DNA from: DATKKX01 sp035542775
GTDB taxonomy: Bacteria; Planctomycetota; Phycisphaerae; UBA1845; UTPLA1
Assembly (NCBI GenBank): GCA_035542775.1
Contig: DATKKX010000430.1
Coordinates: 1-13,935 of the forward strand
Direction: 5' to 3'
DNA: 13,935 nucleotides
Positions 1 to 6,664 of this stretch are shown here, one piece after another. The position numbers and the translations under genes are program-made. The notes below the pieces were generated by a model that ran no database searches, was not told where the DNA came from, and saw only the letters and a program-made list of their open reading frames with translations. Positions within the stretch are counted from its first letter, which is position 1, and each line of letters opens with the position of its first letter.

Positions 1-769
1 AGGTGGAAGCGGTTTCCGCGATCAATCGGGTCAGCGGCTGACTGCCCGATGTCGGCAGGCCGACGCCCACCTGGAACACCGACTTGCCGATGCTCGAACT
101 AGATCCGGAGGAGTTGTAGAGCTGGTTCCCGAAAACACCCACGTCTCGGACATTGTCTGGAGTGTGCGATCCGCCAAAAGACTGCACTTGGCTGAGGTTC
201 ACCGTCGTGCTGCTGCCGCGAACTGTGTACCGAGTGCCGCCGCTCAGGGTGGCGCCGCTGGCGTTGTCGCCGCCGATCCAGATCTGGTTGCCGTCGGTGG
301 TCACGGCGCCGCGGATGGCGCTGTAGTCGCAGGTGTCAATCAGCCGGGTTGTTGTATCAAGCGAACCATCGCTCTTTACCAGCACGATGGTGCGCGGGGT
401 GCTGGCCGCGCTTCTCGCCATCGGCGGGAGATCGTTCGGATTGTCATCGTACGGGGCATTATAGGCGGCGAAGACAAGGAATCGACCATCCGCCGAGCGA
501 TGCAGATGTCGGTCGTGATCCGTCCCGTTTGACAACGTGATCGCGTCCGGACCGGTGGACTCCAAGGAGATGGCCTGGACCAGGGTAGGTGCTTCTCCGC
601 TGACGTCGAACTCGTCGAGATAGACACGCTCAGCGACGCCGTTGACGCTGTCTGAACAACGGACAACGACCAGATTGCGCGCGGAGGCAAAAGGCGCCGC
701 AGACACGCCGCGCGCGGATACGAATCCCGCCAATAATGCTGTAATCAACATCGCCCTGACTACCGACAT
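1..769 (-). CDS. Secreted protein of unknown function, 3' end cut by the window edge
   Basis: An open frame runs from ATG at 769 to the left edge without a stop, giving 256 codons. The start is supported by a strong ribosome site (GAGGAGAAAG) just upstream. The N-terminus MSVVRAMLITALLAGFVSARGVSA looks like a signal peptide with cleavage after about residue 25, so the protein should be exported. The mature part is rich in Ser, Thr, Gly and Asn and has short strand-like segments (LVVVRCSD, RVYLDEFDV, RTIVLVKSDG, NQIWIGGDN), consistent with a beta-propeller or beta-sandwich surface protein. Proteins of this style in planctomycetes often end in a sorting domain such as PEP-CTERM, but the C-terminus is outside the window. 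It lies 48 nt downstream of the prepilin-like gene on the same strand and is probably co-transcribed with it. No enzymatic motif is visible and I assign no function. Confidence 0.85.
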   Translation of the reverse strand, partial: MSVVRAMLITALLAGFVSARGVSAAPFASARNLVVVRCSDSVNGVAERVYLDEFDVSGEAPTLVQAISLESTGPDAITLSNGTDHDRHLHRSADGRFLVFAAYNAPYDDNPNDLPPMARSAASTPRTIVLVKSDGSLDTTTRLIDTCDYSAIRGAVTTDGNQIWIGGDNASGATLSGGTRYTVRGSSTTVNLSQVQSFGGSHTPDNVRDVGVFGNQLYNSSGSSSSIGKSVFQVGVGLPTSGSQPLTRLIAETAST

Positions 770-817
770 CTCTTTCTCCTCTGTTACCTGTATCCCTGTG
801 TCTAATGCCCCGGGGGC

Positions 818-1696
818 CTACTGCGGTTGCCAAATAACACCGGGCCGGTTGTAGGTACGGTCGCTGCTGAGGTCGGTTGTCGCGTCACGGCGACTTATGA
901 AGTCAACGTGGCCGTCAAGGAACGCCAGATTGCCGCCCGCCTTGTGACGGTTGGACAAGCGGCAGGCAGCCCAGGAGTTCCCCTTCGTCTTGCAGCGATT
1001 CAGCGAGCTGCTGAAACGCGGCCGGACCTCATCCGGAGACATCATCTTCTCAACCAGGATTGGCACTTCGGATCCTCGTCGAATCTGGTCGATCTTGATG
1101 TGGCGCGTGCCGAAACCGTCGGTGTAGCCGCTCTTCTCAAGGATGTTGTCCAGCCCGGAGTTGTAGACGTAGCACCAATAGGCGGGGCGCCGCTCGCGTG
1201 GGTCCGCGATAGTTGTGGAGCCGGGTGCGAAGCCCCACATCATGAAACGACCTCTTGAGTCGACCTCGGACGGGGTGGCGCCGTAGCCTGCCGGCTCAGC
1301 ATCTGGACAGACGAAAACGCTCTTCTCGTGGCTGCCGGGGAGGGCAATCCCGCCGCCGTCCATTTCCTGCAACTGTGAATAGCTCGCCAAGGAAGGGTCG
1401 ATGATCGGCGGCAGGCAGTTGAACCACAGCGAGCCATCATCCCAGGGACCAATGGGGTTGCTGGCCGTGTCGCCATCAGCAACGCCCTCGGTCGGCAGAT
1501 ATGTCTCATTCGACTGTTGATAGGACTGGATTGCGAAGCCGAATTGCCGCAGGTTGTTCTGGCAGGTGACGTTGCGCGCGCTGCGCCGCGCCCCGGAGAG
1601 AGCCGGCATCACTACTGCTATCAGAACCGCTATGATCGCGATTACCACCAGCAACTCGATCAGTGTGAACGCAGCTCCGCGCCGTTCAGACATCAT
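818..1696 (-). CDS. Prepilin-like protein with N-terminal methylation leader and H-X9-DG C-terminus (type II pseudopilin-like)
   Basis: The 292-residue product begins MMSERRGAAFTLIELLVV, a class III prepilin leader with a basic stretch, cleavage expected just before Phe, and the conserved Glu five residues after it. A hydrophobic helix follows (VVIAIIAVLIAVVMPAL). Near the C-terminus His251, nine residues, then Asp261-Gly262 form an exact H-X9-DG motif within GGNLAFLDGHVDF. This combination defines the abundant planctomycete pseudopilin-like family (DUF1559-like), whose exact role is not settled; members are thought to be processed by a prepilin peptidase and held at the membrane. I chose ATG 1696 because AAGGAG lies 9 nt upstream; a longer in-frame start at 1756 has no such site, and ATG 1693 is a close alternative. 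Divergent from the phosphatase gene, with a 256-nt shared upstream region. Confidence 0.93.
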   Translation of the reverse strand: MMSERRGAAFTLIELLVVIAIIAVLIAVVMPALSGARRSARNVTCQNNLRQFGFAIQSYQQSNETYLPTEGVADGDTASNPIGPWDDGSLWFNCLPPIIDPSLASYSQLQEMDGGGIALPGSHEKSVFVCPDAEPAGYGATPSEVDSRGRFMMWGFAPGSTTIADPRERRPAYWCYVYNSGLDNILEKSGYTDGFGTRHIKIDQIRRGSEVPILVEKMMSPDEVRPRFSSSLNRCKTKGNSWAACRLSNRHKAGGNLAFLDGHVDFISRRDATTDLSSDRTYNRPGVIWQPQ

Positions 1697-1711
1697 GTGT
1701 GTTGACTCCTT

Positions 1712-1725
1712 GGACCGCTCGGTCC
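1712..1725. repeat. Short inverted repeat upstream of the prepilin-like gene
   Basis: GGACCG and CGGTCC flank a 2-nt centre, directly before the AAGGAG ribosome site of the prepilin-like gene. It could be an operator or an mRNA hairpin next to the ribosome site. Only the symmetry is seen. Confidence 0.35.
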
Positions 1726-1761
1726 TGTCATTGACGCCTCTGGGTCGCGTGTCCACACAAT

Positions 1762-1785
1762 GCCCCCAGCACTAGGTATGGGGGC
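1762..1785. repeat. Inverted repeat in the divergent region between prepilin-like and phosphatase genes
   Basis: GCCCCCA (1762-1768) and TGGGGGC (1779-1785) are perfect complements separated by 10 nt. The pair lies about 65 nt upstream of the prepilin-like start and about 170 nt upstream of the phosphatase start. There is no T-rich tail on either side, so a terminator is unlikely; an operator or leader hairpin is possible. Confidence 0.4.
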
Positions 1786-1852
1786 GTCCCTCGCATCGAA
1801 GCAAATGATAGACGGCTGACGTTGTGGACGGATAAATGGCGCGCGAAGAGAC

Positions 1853-1870
1853 CGTTAAGAAAACGCTAAG
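1853..1870 (+). promoter_or_regulatory. Putative Pho-box-like direct repeat upstream of the PafA-type phosphatase
   Basis: CGTTAAG, a 4-nt spacer AAAA, then CGCTAAG form two 7-bp half-sites with an 11-bp period, the geometry of PhoB/PhoP boxes. It ends 82 nt before the phosphatase ATG. It matches the site upstream of the response regulator (13594-13611, read on the minus strand) at 15 of 18 positions and shares the GTTAAG/TAAG cores with the site upstream of ppk1 (12301-12318). All three have the same orientation relative to their gene. Regulation by phosphate is inferred. Confidence 0.6.
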
Positions 1871-1952
1871 CAGCAATGAAGCCCTGGCATCGGAGCGTCC
1901 CGCACATGATGATCAAGGGCTACTAAACAGAACACCGCAAAGGAGTTGCCAG

Positions 1953-3662
1953 ATGTGCCGTATAATCCGTGGGCTTATCGCAGTGATCTTTGTTGTTGCA
2001 GTCACTCTGCAGACGCAGCTCTTTGCCGAATCGCCGGCCTCTTGCGAACCGCGCCTGGTGGTATTGGTGGTTGTCGATCAGATGCGCGCGGATTACCTGC
2101 GCCACTTCGCCAACCACTTTGAAGCAGGGGGATTCGGCTATCTACTGGAGCACGGCGCGTTCTTCGCCGACGCCAACGTGCCGTACCTGTCCACCGAGAC
2201 GGCACCAGGCCATGCGACCATTGCAACCGGATGCTGGCCCAGCCAGCACGGCATCATTGCCAACAAATGGTGGAAGACGCCGGAAGCAGCCAGGTTGATC
2301 GCGGCCGTCGACGACGACGACGTGCAGCAGGTCGGCGCGACATCCGGGAAGTCCGCCGCGGGTAAAGGCCAGTCGCCGCGGGCGCTGCTGCGCCCGGGCA
2401 TCGGCGATCAGATGAAGCTGGCCGATCCGCGATCCAGGGTTTTTTCGGTGTCGTTCAAGGACCGGGCCGCCATTCTCCTGGCAGGCAAGACCCCCGACGG
2501 CGTCTTCTGGTGTGATAAGCCGTCCGGGCAATTCGTGACCAGCAGTTACTACACCGAGCGACTGCCGGAGTACGTCGCAAAGTTGAACGCCGCGGGCGGC
2601 CTTCGGGCGTACGCAGGCCGGACATGGTCGGCGCTGCTGCCCGAGCAGGCCTATGCCGGCACGCGGCAATGTCAGTCTGCCTGGACGGAGTATCTGTCTA
2701 AGCACGAGGCCACGTTACCACACATGCTGCCCGTGTCGGGGGCGCAATGGGACACGGCCGCGAGCGAACGCGTGCTCGGCTCGCCGTTCGCCAATGAAGT
2801 GGTGCTGGGGTTGGCGCAGAGCATCATGGAGACCGAAGGACTGGGACTCGGCCCAGCCGCGGACCTGCTATGCATCAGCCTCTCGGCGAATGATCACATT
2901 GGGCATCTCTACGGGCCTGATAGCCCCGAGGTCATGGATATCACAGTCCGCACGGACCGGCAGCTTGCCAGGTTCTTCGCCTTTCTGGATAAACGGGTCG
3001 GGCTGCAACACTGCCTGCTCGTCCTGACGGCCGACCACGGGATCAGCACCTCCGCCTACGTGACCCGCGAAACCAGGTTGGGCGGCGGGCTCTTCAGTGA
3101 GGAGGAGGCGGCGGAGCGTCTGAATAAGACGCTCGTCGACGCAATGAGTGACGAAAAAGCGGCTCGTCCGTTGGTGAGCATCGTCAACACTCCCTGGGTG
3201 TTCTGCTCGCCGGAGTTCGAGGAGATAGACCGCCGGTTGAACGGCCGCTTGGGGCAGGCGGCCCGTGACTGCCTGCGACAGCTTCCGGGCGTGGAGCGCG
3301 TGTTCAGGTCGGATGAACTGGCAGCAGCCTGCGGGGGCGGCTGCGATCCCGACCTGACGCTGGCCGCCCGTTCGTACTATCCGGGGCGATCAGGGCAGTT
3401 CTGCCTCCTGCTCAAGCCATTCTGGCAGCCGTTCGACAAGGAGGATGTGGCCGAGCACACCGGCGGGTCGCGCAGCGATCGGCATGTTCCGATCATCTTG
3501 TGCGGTCCCGGCGTTAAAGTGGGTACATGCCACGGGCCTGCCGACCTGACTGACATCGCGGTAACCATCGCCGCGCTGCTGGACATCGAGCCGCCGGTCG
3601 GAGCAGTGGGACGTGTCTTGTCCGAAGGGCTTGATTCGACGGTCGTCGGGGGACAGCGTTGA
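1953..3662 (+). CDS. PafA-type alkaline phosphatase (Thr-nucleophile AlkP superfamily)
   Basis: The 569-residue product has a signal peptide (MCRIIRGLIAVIFVVAVTL..., cleavage near residue 25) and an AlkP-superfamily core. Asp42 (VVVDQMRADYL), Thr83 (TETAPGHATIATG), Asp314 and His318 (DHIGH), Asp361-His362 (TADHG) and probably His511 (DRHVP) supply the nucleophile and two-zinc site. The spacings Asp42-Thr83 and Thr83-Asn104 equal those of D38/T79/N100 in Elizabethkingia PafA as I recall it, and SFKDR (Lys169, Arg171) matches the PafA K162/R164 pair. These features point to a phosphate monoesterase rather than a diesterase or sulfatase. It would release phosphate from organic phosphates in the periplasm or outside the cell. 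ATG 1953 has AAGGAG 7 nt upstream; an open 5' extension to 1836 would place the Pho-box-like repeat inside the gene and hide the signal peptide. Substrate range is not readable from sequence. Confidence 0.93.
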   Translation: MCRIIRGLIAVIFVVAVTLQTQLFAESPASCEPRLVVLVVVDQMRADYLRHFANHFEAGGFGYLLEHGAFFADANVPYLSTETAPGHATIATGCWPSQHGIIANKWWKTPEAARLIAAVDDDDVQQVGATSGKSAAGKGQSPRALLRPGIGDQMKLADPRSRVFSVSFKDRAAILLAGKTPDGVFWCDKPSGQFVTSSYYTERLPEYVAKLNAAGGLRAYAGRTWSALLPEQAYAGTRQCQSAWTEYLSKHEATLPHMLPVSGAQWDTAASERVLGSPFANEVVLGLAQSIMETEGLGLGPAADLLCISLSANDHIGHLYGPDSPEVMDITVRTDRQLARFFAFLDKRVGLQHCLLVLTADHGISTSAYVTRETRLGGGLFSEEEAAERLNKTLVDAMSDEKAARPLVSIVNTPWVFCSPEFEEIDRRLNGRLGQAARDCLRQLPGVERVFRSDELAAACGGGCDPDLTLAARSYYPGRSGQFCLLLKPFWQPFDKEDVAEHTGGSRSDRHVPIILCGPGVKVGTCHGPADLTDIAVTIAALLDIEPPVGAVGRVLSEGLDSTVVGGQR

Positions 3663-3891
3663 CAGGGCCCGAGACGTCTGTGAGGGATGATGACTTCGCT
3701 CGGCGGAGGCACGTCGAGGCCGTGTTCGACTTGGTACGGCCACCCAGTCTGTGCAGGCGCTTGTGCGCGTGTCGGCGTGAGTTGCTTCGTGATCGGCGTT
3801 CGGGCGCTTCGGTGGACGGGTTGAAGCCCGCGGCCAAGGCTGCAAGAACGAGTGAAGTTCACGGCCGCGCGGGGCGGGCGGGTGTTTGCCA

Positions 3892-4446
3892 TCACCACAG
3901 GTTCGCCGCGGCAAGAACGTTGCGGCGGTCAACCAGGCGAATGGCTTCGCGGCGGCACATGGCGCGGCAGACGCCGCGGCCGTAGCAGTGTCGTGGGTCC
4001 ACGACGGCCTTCTTCTCGGCGGCGCTGAAGCCGAGGGCGCCGAATTGACAGGCCTTCATGCATTCGCGGCAACCGGTGCAGGACGCCGGCTCCACCTGGG
4101 CCACCGATTCTCCGCGGAACATGACCGGGACGCCGTCGGTGACCGTGGCCTGCATGGCCAGGCAATCGGCGCGGTGGCAGCTGCAGAGCCCGCCGATGAA
4201 CGGCGTGTGGAACGTCCAGACGGTGTGGCGAAGACTCTCCTTCTCGTGATCCTGGAACGCGGCCAGGGCTTCGTCCGGGCTGAGTTGCTCGGCGCGGGGA
4301 AGGACCGGCCCGCCCCGAAAGCCGGGCATGGCCTCGCGGATGATGCGGGCGAACGACGGCCGTCCGGCCACCGCCCGCCGAGTCCCAGGCGTAGGCAGTC
4401 TGGAGTAGAAGCGGGGCCGCGGCCCCCCCGCACCGTCACTCGGCAT
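3892..4446 (-). CDS. Ferredoxin-like 4Fe-4S protein with one altered cluster motif; start uncertain
   Basis: From the ATG at 4446 the product has 184 residues. The C-terminal third is a dicluster ferredoxin fold. The first motif is complete (Cys123, Cys126, Cys129, Cys133 in CTGCRECMKAC). The second, CYGRGVCRAMC, has Cys154, Cys160 and Cys164, but Arg157 stands where the second Cys is expected. Upstream is HTVWTFHTPFIGGLCSC followed by a further Cys (Cys88, Cys90, Cys95), an extra possible metal site; I recall similar 4Fe-4S proteins with this stretch and a similar -AANLW end, but cannot name the family. An electron-transfer role is likely; the partner is unknown. Start choice is weak: 4446 has only GGAAG four nt upstream, 4473 has no ribosome site, and the open frame reaches a TTG at 4512. 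The first 60 residues are Pro/Arg/Gly rich, so 5' truncation is possible. It converges on the phosphatase gene and diverges from pap. Confidence 0.75.
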   Translation of the reverse strand: MPSDGAGGPRPRFYSRLPTPGTRRAVAGRPSFARIIREAMPGFRGGPVLPRAEQLSPDEALAAFQDHEKESLRHTVWTFHTPFIGGLCSCHRADCLAMQATVTDGVPVMFRGESVAQVEPASCTGCRECMKACQFGALGFSAAEKKAVVDPRHCYGRGVCRAMCRREAIRLVDRRNVLAAANLW

Positions 4447-4640
4447 CAGACTTCCGCCGTCGGAGCTCGGCATCGAGTCTGAGAAAACCGCCAATTCCAC
4501 GCGAAAAACCAAGGGGCGGCGGAAGAGACAAGCAAAGGTATCGCCTCTGCGGGTCGATCAGAACGGCTGGCCGGCGGCATTGCCGGCGAACGATGTCAGC
4601 CGGTCATCGCTTATACTGGCTTGTCAGGAGGCGAGGTGCC

Positions 4641-6128
4641 ATGTTCGAGACAGCCGAAATCGGCCAGAAGATGGCCAAAGAGGAGTACAAGCAGCGGGTT
4701 CCGGAACTGCGAACGCAACTGGTGCAGATGCAGGTGCGCCTGCGGAACTTCCGTTTTCCGGTCATAGTGGTTGTGGAAGGCGACGACCGGCCGGGGGTCG
4801 ACGGCGTGATCAACTTCCTGAACAGTTGGCTGGACCCGCGGTTCGTCCACACGCACGCCTTTGGCGACCCGAGCGACGAGGAGCGAGAGCGGCCGAGATT
4901 CTGGCGCTACTGGCAAGCTCTAGCGCCCCGCGGCCAGATTGGAGTGTACTCCAGCGAGTGGACGACCAGCCTGATTGTGGATCTCTTTTTCGGCAGGATC
5001 GGCCTCCACGAGGCTGCGGAACGGACCGAGCAGATCCGCCGTTTCGAGAAGGCGCTGGCGGACGACGGCGCAGTCATCGTGAAGTTCTGGTTACATCTGC
5101 GCCGGGGTGACCTCAAAAAGAGGCTGCAGAAAGCGGCGAAGAGACCGGAGGAGTCGTGGAAGATCCGTGAGGTGGACGAGCTGCTTTGCAAGCACTATCG
5201 CAGGGTGATGGGCTTGGCCGAGGAGGTGCTGCGCAAGACCAACTCCAAGGAGGGGGCCTGGCACCTGGTGGAAAGTCGCTGCGAACGCTACCGGGACGTG
5301 GTGATCGCGGAGACGCTGCAGCAGGCTGTCCGCGAGCGGATGGAGGCATGCCAGCCGGCGCCCCAGCCAAAGTTGGCGGAAGCAGCGGAGCTGGCCACCC
5401 CCGGGACAGCCGAGAAGGTCTCGATCCTGAGCACGGTGGACCTGTCGGCAAAGCTCGATGACGTCGAGTATGACAAGCAGATCCTCACGGAGCAGGGCCG
5501 TCTGTACAAGCTGGCGGCGAAGGCTCGACGCCGCGGGAGAGCGGCGGTGATCCTGTTCGAGGGCTGGGACGCGGCGGGCAAGGGCGGGGCCATCCGGCGG
5601 CTGGCCCAATCGCTCAACGCCCAGATGTACCGCATTGTGCCGATCGCGGCCCCGACGGAGGAGGAACGCAGGTACCACTACCTGTGGAGATTCTGGCGGC
5701 ACATTCCGAGGGACGGCCGGTTCACGATCTTCGATCGCACATGGTACGGACGGGTCCTGGTGGAGCGCGTGGAGGGGTTCGCCAGCGAGGACGAATGGCG
5801 CCGGGGCTACGACGAGATCGTTGACTTCGAGGAGCAGCTTATCAACCACGGGTTGGCAGTGCTGAAGTTCTGGCTGCACATCGACCGGGACGAGCAGATG
5901 CGCCGCTTCAAGGACCGCGAGCAGACGCCTTTCAAGCAATTCAAAATCACCGGTGAAGACTATCACAACCGGGAAAAATGGCCCTCTTACGAAGTCGCCG
6001 TGAACGAGATGGTCGCTCACACCAGCACCGTGAAAGCGCCCTGGCACCTGATTCCGAGCAACGACAAGAAGTACGCCCGCGTGCAGATCCTGCGGCGCAT
6101 GGCCGATGGGCTGGCGACGGTGCTTTGA
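4641..6128 (+). CDS. pap: Polyphosphate:AMP phosphotransferase (two-domain class II PPK2)
   Basis: The 495-residue product is two tandem PPK2 domains, the usual length for Pap (about 500). The C-terminal domain (about 270-495) keeps Walker A GWDAAGKGG (308-316, Lys314), the lid segment (RYHYLWRFWRHIPRDG) and Walker B IFDRTWYGR (Asp365, Arg366). The N-terminal domain (about 30-250) keeps the fold, but its P-loop is degenerate: GDDRPGVDG at 47-55 lacks the GK pair and Lys is replaced. This active-C, inactive-N pattern is the class II mark; class II enzymes move phosphate from polyphosphate to AMP, making ADP in the cytoplasm. ATG 4641 is chosen because AGGAGG lies 9 nt upstream; an upstream start at 4593 adds 16 non-conserved residues. 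A TATACT at 4612-4617 could be a -10 element but has no convincing -35. The remnant of a second PPK2 follows directly. Confidence 0.95.
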   Translation: MFETAEIGQKMAKEEYKQRVPELRTQLVQMQVRLRNFRFPVIVVVEGDDRPGVDGVINFLNSWLDPRFVHTHAFGDPSDEERERPRFWRYWQALAPRGQIGVYSSEWTTSLIVDLFFGRIGLHEAAERTEQIRRFEKALADDGAVIVKFWLHLRRGDLKKRLQKAAKRPEESWKIREVDELLCKHYRRVMGLAEEVLRKTNSKEGAWHLVESRCERYRDVVIAETLQQAVRERMEACQPAPQPKLAEAAELATPGTAEKVSILSTVDLSAKLDDVEYDKQILTEQGRLYKLAAKARRRGRAAVILFEGWDAAGKGGAIRRLAQSLNAQMYRIVPIAAPTEEERRYHYLWRFWRHIPRDGRFTIFDRTWYGRVLVERVEGFASEDEWRRGYDEIVDFEEQLINHGLAVLKFWLHIDRDEQMRRFKDREQTPFKQFKITGEDYHNREKWPSYEVAVNEMVAHTSTVKAPWHLIPSNDKKYARVQILRRMADGLATVL

Positions 6129-6182
6129 GGCGGCGTGCGGCGGTCACCAGTTCTGGAGAACAGTGCGCGGCCGGCGGGGCTG

Positions 6183-6622
6183 CGAAAGAGGAAAGATCTG
6201 AAGCGGATCCGGGCCACGCGTTACGAAGAGATCAACGAGCCGAAAGCGTGCTGACGCGGAGCGGCAACCGCGTCATCAAGCTCATTCTGCACGTTTTACA
6301 AGCGGAGCAGTGGAGACGGTTCCTGGAGCGGCTCACGGCCCCAGATAAGTATTGGAGGTTTTTGGCGGCGGGTTTTCATGAGCGGCAATATTGGGATGCA
6401 TATGGCGAGGCCTGCGAGGACATGCTCAGCGCCACCAGCAGCCCGCACGCGCCATGGTACGTCATCCTGGCGGACCACAAGTTGTGCATGCGGGCCGCCG
6501 TCGCCGATATCATCGCCGCGCGCATCAACGCCCTGGATCTGAGAATCCCGGAGGTCAGCAAGGAGAAGCTCAGAGAGCTCACCGTGCTCCGGGACGCTTT
6601 GGAGTCCGAGGCGAAACAATGA
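6183..6622 (+). pseudogene. Remnant of a second PPK2 (single-domain type), 5'-truncated and frameshifted
   Basis: The C-terminal part of a single-domain PPK2 is recognisable: GNRVIKLILHVLQAEQWRRF, WDAY, EDMLSATSSPHAPWYVI, ADHK, AAVADII. The preceding segment RYEEINE (6219-6239) is in a different frame. It continues into ESVLTRSGNRVIK from 6242, with two bases (CC) where a three-base Phe codon is expected, so about one base has been lost. Everything upstream, including Walker A, the lid and Walker B, is missing. Normally conserved positions have also changed (VIPADHKW reads VILADHKL). A short peptide could be made from GTG 6248, but it would lack the catalytic core. It lies about 55-90 nt after the pap stop and in the same direction, so a second PPK2 gene or a further PPK2 domain once stood here. 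It ends 42 nt before the convergent ppx gene. Confidence 0.85.
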
Positions 6623-6664
6623 GCAGCGGTTCGAAGGCGGGCGAAGGGCGCCCGGTTGTGTCGC

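Noticed and set aside
1836..1952. 5' extension of the phosphatase gene to 1836
   Set aside because: It would bury the signal peptide, it contains the Pho-box-like repeat, and ATG 1953 has a strong ribosome site.
3659..3985. Plus-strand open frame with a TTG start overlapping the phosphatase stop
   Set aside because: No ribosome site, Arg-rich composition typical of a shadow frame, and it runs into the opposite-strand ferredoxin-like gene. The 229-nt gap 3663-3891 shows nothing else I can support.
4612..4617. TATACT as a pap promoter -10 element
   Set aside because: No -35-like hexamer at 15-19 nt upstream; kept only as a note under pap.
6633..6650. Short GGGCG/CGCCC inverted repeat between the PPK2 remnant and ppx as a terminator
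   Set aside because: The stem is only about 5 bp in GC-rich DNA and no T tract follows on either strand.
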